This document shows positions 34,822 to 44,400 of a DNA stretch of 64,000 bases, piece by piece. The first letter of the stretch is position 1. Each line of letters opens with the position of its first letter. Source of the stretch: Dysgonomonas sp. UBA7710 (GTDB taxonomy: Bacteria; Bacteroidota; Bacteroidia; Bacteroidales; Dysgonomonadaceae); contig NZ_DLFW01000031.1 in assembly GCF_002482385.1 (NCBI RefSeq), positions 9,376 to 73,375 of the forward strand, written 5' to 3'. The notes under the pieces were generated by a model. It did no database searches. It was not told the origin of the DNA and saw only the letters and a list, made by a program, of their open reading frames with translations. The position numbers and the translations under genes were made by a program.

Positions 34822-35937
34822 TTATTGTTTCTTCAGAAATTCCTGATATTCGTTCCATATTCCTTCGATACTGGCTTCGGGGCCGAAAACCAATTTTATA
34901 GCTCCGTCGAAGCTCCATACATCCATTTTTTCCACAGTAAGGTGGAACTTACGGATAGCATCCGGATCTTTCGTTGTAAGCCATTGGATAAAAAAGCCGG
35001 TGGTGCGGTAACCATCCATCCAATTACCGCCCGGCTTGCGTGTACTCATATCAAATAAACCGGCCTCAGCCCTTACGGCATCGGCTATTCCTTCTATACA
35101 TGCCCAGAATGTTTTATTGTTTCCATAGTTACCAATTCCTTTAGGCTCATACTGGTAACCATGTGTAAGTTCGTGGTAAAGCACCCCGCGTGTTTCGAAA
35201 TCAAGCTTGAAAAGGGATTCTTTCGCTGACTTTTCGATATGCTGTGTGCTGTAGAAAATATTGATGTTAGGGGTACTGCCTCCCTTTGCCGATACACCCG
35301 GTTGATCTTCCAGTGTATATCTGATGTTTCTTACATCGTTTATGCTGTCCTTGTCAGTATAGTATAAGATTTCAGCGACTTTACGGGCATGGTATTTTAT
35401 ATATTCATCGGGATTCTGCACCAATTGATTATATACTTTCGCGCCTTCCGTGTCGGGAGATTTTACCTCAAAATCTATATTCGGATAGTTGAAATCTTCC
35501 CATCCTGCCAGCATATTTCTGTCTGATAACAATACATCCGCTATAACCAGATTCTCTTTTTTATCCGCTGTGCCGGCTTCGAGCATATATTGTTTATATG
35601 CAGCCGGTTTTTGCGCGACGCATAATATTTCCTGAAAACGGGAGCAGAATTTCTGATCTTTCCGTTCGTCAACAATGGTCCATTTCTTTCCGTCATTGGA
35701 ACCTTTCAGTACCCAGTTAGCCGGGTCGTGGGCGGGATTATCACCCGAAGAATATATTTTGTAGCTCAGTACAGGAGAGTTGTACGAGACCTGAAATGTC
35801 ATTTTGTTAGTACCCGTTTTACCTATATAGTAGGTGGTGAGGTTGTTGTCTGTTAGTTGCGGATAATCTGTTTTAACTTCCTGACTCTGACAGGTCAGAA
35901 ATGATAGCGCAAAAGCCAGAAATAAAATTCTTTTCAT
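34822..35937 (-). CDS. Basic secretory protein-type metallopeptidase with discoidin-like domain, lipoprotein
   Basis: The 371-residue protein has a lipoprotein signal (FLTCQSQ). The first part (about residues 25-140) resembles an F5/8 type C domain (YKIYSSGDNPAHDP, WVLKGSNDGKKW). The C-terminal part matches the 'basic secretory protein' peptidase family, with zinc motif HELTHGYQ (about residue 252) and CIEGIADAVRAEAG. Such lipoproteins are likely exported to the surface. As the first gene after the SusCD terminator, it suggests that the locus targets glycoproteins, with protein trimming alongside deglycosylation. This is inference. Confidence 0.87.
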   Translation of the reverse strand: MKRILFLAFALSFLTCQSQEVKTDYPQLTDNNLTTYYIGKTGTNKMTFQVSYNSPVLSYKIYSSGDNPAHDPANWVLKGSNDGKKWTIVDERKDQKFCSRFQEILCVAQKPAAYKQYMLEAGTADKKENLVIADVLLSDRNMLAGWEDFNYPNIDFEVKSPDTEGAKVYNQLVQNPDEYIKYHARKVAEILYYTDKDSINDVRNIRYTLEDQPGVSAKGGSTPNINIFYSTQHIEKSAKESLFKLDFETRGVLYHELTHGYQYEPKGIGNYGNNKTFWACIEGIADAVRAEAGLFDMSTRKPGGNWMDGYRTTGFFIQWLTTKDPDAIRKFHLTVEKMDVWSFDGAIKLVFGPEASIEGIWNEYQEFLKKQ

Positions 35938-36101
35938 TATGTTTTCGTTATAGGGTTTAGATTTGATGCAAGTATAATTATTATAGGAAAAAGGTTAATT
36001 ATCCTGTTCGGCAATAAAGGTATCCTGAAGAACTTATATAAGAATTACATCGTTATTTTCTGTGTATTATGATTTCAACAATAGTATTGAGGATTTGAGT
36101 C

Positions 36102-36151
36102 AAAAAAAAGAATCATCAGCAACTCTCTTCTCCAGAAAAGCTGCTGATGAT
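36102..36151 (-). terminator. Terminator downstream of susD
   Basis: ATCATCAGCA (36112-36121) pairs with TGCTGATGAT (36142-36151), and on the minus strand eight T residues follow. It lies 13 bases after the susD stop and may limit read-through into the enzyme genes. Confidence 0.85.
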
Positions 36152-36163
36152 ATCTATCTAAAG

Positions 36164-37786
36164 TTAATTTGTATAACCAGGATTTTGTACCAAACCAGGA
36201 TTTACCATCATCTGGTCGTAAGGAATCGGGAATAACAATAGATGAGAGCTATTTGTAGGAGTATGATCCCACCAACTTCCCGTAAGGAATTTTCCAAAGC
36301 GAATAAGATCAGTTCTTCTCTTTCCTTCGAATATAAATTCACGTCCTCTTTCAGCCAGAAGTTCATCCATAGTAAGAGTAGTAGTTGTATATTTCATTGC
36401 TGGCCAATCCGCTGCAGTAAAGGCTCTTTCCCTTGTCTCATTTATAAGGTCAACTGCTTCCTGAGTTGCAGTTCCTCCGTTTTTACGCATCAATGCCTCT
36501 GCTTTCATGTAATAAATCTCTGTTAATCGGTATAATACCCAGTCATTACTACAGAAGTAAGTTGAACCAAAGATATCTTCACGGTATTTGTGGAATCTGG
36601 CACCACTATTTTCCTCTCCGGTTGTCATACTAGACTCTGTTCCACCAGCCTTTTTCTTTCTTATCTCATTCACAAATACTAAAGGTTCATTAGCATATTC
36701 AACAGTACCGTTTTGAGGGATACTAGTACCGTATTGATATTGAGGGCCGATAAGCATCCATTCTTTCTTACGAAGGTCTCTGTCATCGAAAGCATCATAA
36801 GCTGTAGGAATAACTACAACACCATTATTACCATCACGGTTTCCTCCGTTTATATATCTTTGACGGAAATGATAAAAATCGCCGGACCATCCACAACGGG
36901 TTGTAGTCAACTGGTAATCATATGACATTACGAAAATATTTTCATACGAAGATGTTGTATTAGTCGTTGAATATGTAGTAAGGATATCTTCGTCCAATTT
37001 CATTGTTCCCAGTTGCGATCCTCCTTCTCCTGCAATAATCTTATTACAGTACGTGATACAATCATCCCACCGGGGAGTACCTGTATAGACTTCTGCATTG
37101 AGATATAAATCGGCTAGGAGAGCATAAGCTGCTGCCTTCGTCAAACGACCTGAATTCTTATTCGACATTAGTGGAATATCATTTATAACACTTAGAAGTT
37201 CCGACTCAACAAAATTAAATACTTCTTGTCTTGAGTTTGTTGGAGGATACTGAACTTCACCAACCGATGTCACAATAGGAACATTTCCCCATATATTCAT
37301 TGCATTCAGGTAATAGTATGCTCTGTTAGCTTTCAATTCAGCAATATATGCCAGACGCTCAGCTTCAGTAATACCCATAGATGACGCTTCCCGGGCTTCA
37401 AGATTTTCTATTCCTGAATTACAAAAACCAAGTCCCATAAATATAAGATTCCAGCAACCCTTCACCTGATCGTGAGTAGTAGCCCATGTATGATAATGTA
37501 ACTGTATCCATTTTGCATTATCATAACCATGTATTCCCTTTTGAGGCCAGGCTAATTGGTCTGCAGAGAGTTCGTTCAACCTCCATACATTTTCGCGGGA
37601 CTGACAGACGAATGTAGCACCACTATGCGTATAAGGACGCAGCACAGCTGATATTACTTCTTCTTTACTTGTATAGAAATTTGTTGTTGTATGGTCATGA
37701 TATACTGTCTCGTCCAGATTTGTACAGGAAATAAGAACGAGAGAGGATATAAATGCCATTGATATATAATTTACTATCTTTTTCAT
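36164..37786 (-). CDS. SusD-like surface glycan-binding lipoprotein
   Basis: The 540-residue lipoprotein (signal ending LISCTNLD) is a RagB/SusD-type protein. It has the N-terminal TPR-like helices (AYYYLNAMNIWGNVPIV, LTKAAAYALLADLYL) and the C-terminal block LAERGREFIFEGKRRTDLIRF typical of the family. It caps the SusC barrel on the cell surface and delivers oligosaccharides to it. Its tight order with the SusC gene (27 bases) is standard. No separate SusE/F-type binding protein is present. Which glycan it prefers is inferred only from the adjacent enzymes. Confidence 0.95.
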   Translation of the reverse strand: MKKIVNYISMAFISSLVLISCTNLDETVYHDHTTTNFYTSKEEVISAVLRPYTHSGATFVCQSRENVWRLNELSADQLAWPQKGIHGYDNAKWIQLHYHTWATTHDQVKGCWNLIFMGLGFCNSGIENLEAREASSMGITEAERLAYIAELKANRAYYYLNAMNIWGNVPIVTSVGEVQYPPTNSRQEVFNFVESELLSVINDIPLMSNKNSGRLTKAAAYALLADLYLNAEVYTGTPRWDDCITYCNKIIAGEGGSQLGTMKLDEDILTTYSTTNTTSSYENIFVMSYDYQLTTTRCGWSGDFYHFRQRYINGGNRDGNNGVVVIPTAYDAFDDRDLRKKEWMLIGPQYQYGTSIPQNGTVEYANEPLVFVNEIRKKKAGGTESSMTTGEENSGARFHKYREDIFGSTYFCSNDWVLYRLTEIYYMKAEALMRKNGGTATQEAVDLINETRERAFTAADWPAMKYTTTTLTMDELLAERGREFIFEGKRRTDLIRFGKFLTGSWWDHTPTNSSHLLLFPIPYDQMMVNPGLVQNPGYTN

Positions 37787-37813
37787 ATTATTATTTTTTC
37801 AAATGATTTATAA

Positions 37814-40800
37814 TCAGAATTGGATATTACAACCAATAGAAAAACTTCTTGTTACCGGAGAACTTACATAAGGAGCCATACTTGGAGATAATCCGGTATC
37901 GTCTAATTCAGGAGATTCTCCCGAGTAACTTGTAATATAGAACAAATCGCGGGCCGTAACATACACACGAGCTGAAGAAATATAAGGAATCTTCGGTAAT
38001 GTATATCCTACTGTCAGATTATCTAATTTTACATAATTACCATTTTCCAAATAATAATCAGAATATTGATAGGACGCATCTACACCATCAGTAAAGACTG
38101 TTTTCAAAACATTATAACCACTCCTCAAAGTTTCTACATTTTCGTATGCCATTTTCTGACGGTTGAGGATATCAAAACCGAATTTGCCGATGAATCCGAC
38201 AGTAAAATCAAAGTTTTTATAAAAAACAGTATTCACCAAACCGAGTCTCCATTTTGGAGCACCGTTACCAATCACAGTTTTGTCCGCATCTGTTATTTTA
38301 TTGGCACTTACAGCCTCTCCGTCTTTATTGTAGAATAGCCAATCGCCATCGGCATCAAATCCTGCAAAACGCTTGCCCCAGAAATTACCTATTTCATCTC
38401 CCTCATATAAACGTACAGCATCACCTAACGCTCCATAGCCACCGATACCCCCGGTAGAATAGTAGTCTGCAGAATTTGCAGAGAATTTCTTCAGCTTATT
38501 GGTAAATATTTTTGATCCCGTAAAGGCGACATTCCAATTCAAATCCTTAGTCGATATAGCCGTAGCATTTAATGTAAGTTCAATACCATCACTTGATAAG
38601 GACCCGATATTGGTTGTGTAACTTCCATGAATATTAGAAGGCTGAGGAGCCAATACATTCTGAAGTAATAAGTCATCCGCCTCTCTCTTGTATAGGTCAA
38701 TTGCTCCTTTAATACGATTGCCGGCTACGCCGAAGTCGATACCTATATTCCATTCCTTTTTGGTTTCCCATTTAAGATTCGGATTCGGATTCTTATTTGG
38801 CCCATAAGTTTGCTGCCATGTTCCATCGTCTGTCAGGTAAGGGTTGCCGGTACCAAGTGTTGAGATTGATTGGTATGGTCCGATCCCGGAGTTCCCGGTT
38901 TCTCCATAGCCAATTCTCAGTTTCAGATTTGATAGAGCAGAAACCGATTCCATAAAACTCTCATTGGAAACATTCCACGCCGCAGATATGGAAGGGAAAT
39001 TACCCCATTTATTGTTCTTTCCAAATTTTGAAGAACCTTCGCGACGAAGCGATGCCTGAAGAATATACTTATTGTCAAAGATATAATTGACACGTCCAAA
39101 GAATGCAATTAATGTCTCAGATTCTTTATTACTAGCCATTCCTGCTTTTCCGGTCTTCAGATAGCTACCGGCGCCAAGGTCGTTTTCTCCTGTTGCATCA
39201 TTAAGGAAGCCTGAATTGTTTGCTGAAAACTCTTCCCATACTGTATATTGATGGCTATAACCACCGACAATGGATACATTATGCTTATCTAGGAATAACT
39301 TGGAATATTCTGCTGTAGGCTCTACGGCGCTTTTATTTCTTACATAATGATATTTACTTGCATATCCACCACCTTCATAACTGTTAAGAGATGTTCTGGA
39401 ATTTTGTTCATAATATACATTATCATCATAGCTATTGCGCGTCAAGCTACCGAACATAGAAAATTTAAGGTCTTTTATCGGTTCAAATATCAGTTTTGCA
39501 TCAAGTCCCGACGTAATTTCATATCTTCTGTTCTTTTGTTCGAATAATCGTGCATACTTATTTTCATCAGAAGTAAGGTCTTCATAGAATGTTCCATCCT
39601 CATTGTACATCGGATTTGTAGGATTAGCTTTCAGGGCTGACTCCCAACCTTCATTTCCCAATCTGTTCATATTTTCCTGAATAAGGGAAATATTGGATTG
39701 GAATGTCAGCTTATCATTAAGTCCTATCGATGTTACCGAGAAACGCCCGCCCCATTGCTCTCTTGTGTTAGCTTTGCCTATACCACTCAGATTTCCATAG
39801 AATACAGAAGCTCTGTAGGATGTAGATTCCGAACCTCCGGTCACTGAGAAGTTATGATTCTGAGATAAATTATTTTTATCAATTATCTCGTCATACATAT
39901 TCGTATTGCCTCCTCTATCATAGCTCGAAGGGTCATTACCTAAAGATGACATTGCAGATTTAAACTCATCTGCATTCATAAATTCAGGGGTATTAAATTT
40001 ATAATACCTGCTGAAATAGGTAGAATATTCGAATCGAGGTGTTCCCTTTGTTCCTTTCTTAGTCGTAATAATGATAACTCCCGCATTTGCCCGAGAGCCA
40101 TATATTGCAGCAGCAGAACCGTCTTTTAAAATATCCATAGATTCGATATCGCCCGGTTGTAATAGATTAAGATTTCCTCCGGGAACTCCATCTATGATAA
40201 TCAGCGGGCTCTTATCTCCGTTAATAGAAACAACACCTCTCATCTGAACAGCAACTCCGGATGTAGGAGAGCTACCTCCCGTACGAGTTACAGACAAGCC
40301 TGCTACTCTTCCTTCCAGCAAACTCATAACATCACGATTAGCTGCACCTCCGTTATTAAAGTCTTCCGGTTTAATAGTTGAAATAGCAGTTGCAACATCA
40401 GATCGCTTCATTGTTCCATAACCGACAACAACGACATCGTCGAGTACCTTAGCATTTTCAACCATCACTATATCTAAGCTTGTTTTTCCTCTTAAAGCAA
40501 TCTCTTGAGTATGAAATCCTACAAGAGAAAATACAAGAGTATGATTTCCATCGGGAATCCTTACAGAAAATCCCCCGTCTACATCTGTAATCGCACCGGT
40601 TGTAGTTCCTTTCACTACAACACTTACACCAATCAGCGGGTCTCCGCTTTGGTCTTTAACAGTACCTTTTACTGTTGTACTATTTTGTGTAATATTATTA
40701 GTGTCTTTTATATCATTTGCAGCTCCTGAAGCAAATGAATATTGAACAAGTATAAACATGAGTAGTAAAAAAAGTATCCGTCTACCATAGCTTTTGTAGT

Positions 40801-40834
40801 AGCATGTTGAAATTTTATCTACAAATTTTCTCAT
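37814..40834 (-). CDS. SusC-like TonB-dependent outer-membrane transporter
   Basis: The 1006-residue protein has a long signal peptide, a carboxypeptidase-like regulatory domain (about residues 55-130; VKGTVKDQSGDPLIGVSV), the TonB box and plug (VLDDVVVVGYGTMKRSD, about 130-150; LIIIDGVPGG), and a 22-strand barrel ending SFSIGCNIQF. The C-terminal aromatic residue is the usual BamA signal. It imports glycan fragments using TonB energy. It is the first gene of the SusCD pair, followed by susD after 27 bases. Its promoter is not obvious; 41034-41443 holds two hairpins upstream. Confidence 0.96.
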   Translation of the reverse strand: MRKFVDKISTCYYKSYGRRILFLLLMFILVQYSFASGAANDIKDTNNITQNSTTVKGTVKDQSGDPLIGVSVVVKGTTTGAITDVDGGFSVRIPDGNHTLVFSLVGFHTQEIALRGKTSLDIVMVENAKVLDDVVVVGYGTMKRSDVATAISTIKPEDFNNGGAANRDVMSLLEGRVAGLSVTRTGGSSPTSGVAVQMRGVVSINGDKSPLIIIDGVPGGNLNLLQPGDIESMDILKDGSAAAIYGSRANAGVIIITTKKGTKGTPRFEYSTYFSRYYKFNTPEFMNADEFKSAMSSLGNDPSSYDRGGNTNMYDEIIDKNNLSQNHNFSVTGGSESTSYRASVFYGNLSGIGKANTREQWGGRFSVTSIGLNDKLTFQSNISLIQENMNRLGNEGWESALKANPTNPMYNEDGTFYEDLTSDENKYARLFEQKNRRYEITSGLDAKLIFEPIKDLKFSMFGSLTRNSYDDNVYYEQNSRTSLNSYEGGGYASKYHYVRNKSAVEPTAEYSKLFLDKHNVSIVGGYSHQYTVWEEFSANNSGFLNDATGENDLGAGSYLKTGKAGMASNKESETLIAFFGRVNYIFDNKYILQASLRREGSSKFGKNNKWGNFPSISAAWNVSNESFMESVSALSNLKLRIGYGETGNSGIGPYQSISTLGTGNPYLTDDGTWQQTYGPNKNPNPNLKWETKKEWNIGIDFGVAGNRIKGAIDLYKREADDLLLQNVLAPQPSNIHGSYTTNIGSLSSDGIELTLNATAISTKDLNWNVAFTGSKIFTNKLKKFSANSADYYSTGGIGGYGALGDAVRLYEGDEIGNFWGKRFAGFDADGDWLFYNKDGEAVSANKITDADKTVIGNGAPKWRLGLVNTVFYKNFDFTVGFIGKFGFDILNRQKMAYENVETLRSGYNVLKTVFTDGVDASYQYSDYYLENGNYVKLDNLTVGYTLPKIPYISSARVYVTARDLFYITSYSGESPELDDTGLSPSMAPYVSSPVTRSFSIGCNIQF

Positions 40835-41033
40835 AATATAATTTTTATTAAGTTAACTGGGAATAAATACACACTTTACTTAGGAGATAATAAATACCTC
40901 AGTGCCTGAACATCATAAATAAAGGATTAGCTGGTTCTTCATAAATAAAGATTTTAAAGGGTTAATAATCAAATATGTTTGCCATGCATGAATACAATGG
41001 GCATCAGAAGGTTATTCAGAAAATTTCGCACAC

Positions 41034-41078
41034 AAAAAAACCTTATTCCAGAAGGTTTTTAACTTTCTGAAATAAGGT
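41034..41078 (-). terminator. Hairpin with T-run between the HTCS gene and susC
   Basis: Two 14-base arms (41040-41053 and 41065-41078) pair with one mismatch. On the minus strand seven T residues follow, and a T-run also exists in the other direction. It may end the regulator transcript or act as an attenuator in the susC leader. Confidence 0.65.
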
Positions 41079-41168
41079 CAATGATTTTTTAACGTATAAA
41101 AATGCGGAACAAATAGATTTTTTAAATCCCTGTTCTGCTAAGATTAAACTATTTTTTAGTAAATTACG

Positions 41169-41185
41169 TCTCTCTCTCTCTCTCT
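41169..41185 (+). repeat. (TC)n microsatellite
   Basis: Seventeen bases of uninterrupted TC/CT repeat lie about 335 bases upstream of susC. Such tracts can slip, but no phase-variation role is established here. Confidence 0.8.
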
Positions 41186-41400
41186 AGCAAAATACAGCTA
41201 AACACCAAATTTCCAGAAGAAAAAATGCTGTTAATTATTGCCGTATTTTGTAATACTTTGAACATATATACTGTTAGCTTTATAGAAAATATATATCCTT
41301 TTAAAGAAATATCTCCATTGTTCTTTACTTGTGGGTATCAGAAACAATCATTTGCAATGTTAATTAATATAAAAACGTTTTAAATTATCCTCTTTGCGCA

Positions 41401-41443
41401 AATAAGTATCCCAATCCGCCAATGGCGGATTGGGATACTTATT
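41401..41443. terminator. Perfect 21-bp inverted repeat downstream of the HTCS gene
   Basis: Arms 41401-41421 and 41423-41443 are exact complements around one central base. The palindrome lies 49 bases after the regulator's stop codon. A clean T-run is lacking in both directions, so it could be a terminator or an operator-like site. Confidence 0.55.
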
Positions 41444-41491
41444 TGGTATATTAAGATACTAACCCAAGATTTCTCCGGGAATCACGTCAGA

Positions 41492-44400
41492 TCACTTGCG
41501 CAGCCGGTATTCTTTGGGGGTCATATTGTACTTTTTCAGGAATTCGCGGTAGAAGTATGACTTATTGTTAATCCCTACTTTATACATGATTTCCTGAATG
41601 GTGAGGTTCGTTGTAATAAGCAGCTTGGCAACTTGTGTAAACCTATAATCTTTAATGAAATCGTTAGGGGAGAGTGTTGTTATTTTCTTGAATTTACGAT
41701 AAAGGCTACGGGTGCTCATATTCAATTTTTCAGCGATGAATTCGGGCCGCAGGTTCTCTTCTTCCATATTATCCGATATAATATCGATGACAGAATCCAT
41801 GAAAGCTTTATCTTCCTGATGAATCAATTGCCCGTCTGAATACTTATACGCACTTTCGGGTGAATAGAAGTAGTCCTTCAATTCATCTTTCACCACCAAT
41901 AAACGGTTTATAACCGAACGAAGCACAAGAGGCGAAAAAGGTTTGGTCAGATAAGCGTCTGCTCCTATATCGAGGCCCTCGGCCTGTTCTTTCTCACTGA
42001 TTTTAGCCGATACAATTACGAGCGGTATATGTTTTGTAAATTTATCATTCTTCAGGTTGTTTATGAATTCCAGACCATTCATTCCCGGCATCATAATATC
42101 AGTAATAATAAGAGAAGGAGTTTCCGATTCTATTATTTTGAGGGCTTCGGGAACATTATAGGCACTTCTGATATAATAGTTGTCGGATAAAATATCTGAG
42201 ATGAGCCACACTATATCCTTATTATCATCAACAATCAGTATAGTCTGCTTTTCACCCGGGGGTTGTATCAACGAATCTGTATCTACAGGGTAACTATCCT
42301 CATTATCTGCCGGTTGCTCTTTATCTGTTACCTGAAGAGCCGGCAATACGACCATAAATTCGGCAAATTTACCGACTTCACTCCTGACCGAGATATTTCC
42401 ACCAAGAGACTCTACTATATCATGGCAGATGGATAGCCCCAGTCCGTGCCGTGATGTCATTAGTGGATAGGAGTTATCCACCTCCGTATTTTCAAGTACG
42501 CCGTAGCGATCGAATATGGACGATATGTTTGACTCTTCTATACCCTGTCCTGTATTGTATACACGGAGGGTAAGTTCCTCTTCATTTATTTCTGCGGATA
42601 TTTTCACCTCACCCTCCTCCGTAGTATATTTAAAGGCATTAGAAACCAGATTTACCAAGACCCGGTTGAAGCCGAATATATTCGTATTCCAATATAAATC
42701 GTCAGGCATTGAGACTTCAAATATTATGCTGTTTTCTTCTGCAATAGGAATGAACCACTCCATTTGCTTTCTCACCAAATCTGAAACCGAAGCCTCTTCG
42801 ATATAACTAAAGTCGAACTTACCCTCTTCCATCTTCCTGAAATCGAGAATCTCCTGTATCAGTCCACTCAGGTTAGCCACATTGTCTCGTAATATACCTG
42901 TATATTTACGGATATTCTTATCCACTTCGGCCGACTTCTCAATATAGTCCGTTACCCCTTTTATCACTGTCAGAGGAGTACAGAATTCATGAGTAACATT
43001 AGTAAAGAAATTTAGTTTTGCCTCCAGTAGCTTTTCTTTCTGTTCCTCATTTATCTTCTGTGCAATCTGTATTTGCTTATCCATTATTCGTTTACGGATA
43101 AGGTATATAATATAAGAGCAGATGAGGACAAACACCACTACATATGCCAGATAAGCCCAGCCGGTCAGATACCATGGCGGCAGCTTCCTTATTTTCAATG
43201 AATAGTACTTCTCTTCCGAGTCAAACACATCATTTTTATACTTGACCTTCAGTACATATTCACCATGTGGCAGATTAGTGAATGTAACTTCATTTGTTTT
43301 CTGAAGTTCAGTCCATGCTGTATTATAGTTTTCCAGCAGGTAAGAGTATTCATAATTTTCGCCGTTTATATAATCCGTTGCAACAAAAGAAATGGTAAAT
43401 GAAGAAATATTGGACCCTATCTCCAGATATCCGTCTTTTTTGTTTGTGTAATCATATAGAGAGCGGCTTTCACCTGCTATCTGCAAGTCGAAGAAGTAGA
43501 GGTCGGGTTTATAATTGCTTTGCAGATTGACTTCTTTAGGCTCTACCCATGTAAGCCCGTTTATTCCGCCGAAGAAAAGCCGTCCGGTTTGCGGACATTT
43601 CCAATAGGCATCGTCGGAAAACTCTGTCACCTTGAGATCGGGATATGAGTAATTATGAAAAAAGTCGTTGTGCGGATTGTATTTTATCAGGCCTTTGTTT
43701 GAGCTCAACCAGATACACCCATCGGCATCTTCGAGTATTCCATGAATCATATCATTAATCATGCCATTCCTCCGGTCAAACTGCTTAATTAGCGTATTGC
43801 CATCCTTTAGAAACTGTATCCGGGTCATTCCTGAACTGGCTCCTATATAAAAGGTAGAATCTTTGCTCTGATAAACACATAATACATCTCCGATAGCAGT
43901 ATTCTCAGCATTTTTCATCTGGATGAAATCATACTGCTTACTTCTTATATTATAACGCGCCACGCCATAGCCTCCCCGGCTTCCGATGAATAGAGTAGAT
44001 GCTCCGTCATAAAACATGGAATGGAATTCAACGCAGGTTTTATCTCCTTTTTTCAGAATGTATTCATTCACTGATTTAACCGAAAGGCGGGAATTTTCAT
44101 CTTTTATGATAACTTCGAGCAAACCATTACCGGCCGTCGCCATCCATAGAGTAGAATCATTCACTTCACAAATCGAATGAACTTTCCCGATTGCACTCCC
44201 ATTCTCCTCCAATAAAGATTTTATCGTGTTATCCTTATATGAGTAATAGGAGAAACCCGGTCCTTCGGTTCCTATCCAGAGTATATCCCGATATTTACTT
44301 CTCAAAAAACAAAATACAAGATTGCTCGATAGCCCGTTGGCAGTTGTATAATTTACAAACTGGGACTGGGATACTTCACGCTGGTTATGTTCATCATAAT

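Noticed and set aside
41169..41185. Phase-variable promoter at the TC tract
   Set aside because: The tract lies far from the susC start and no promoter boxes flank it at suitable spacing; kept only as a simple repeat.
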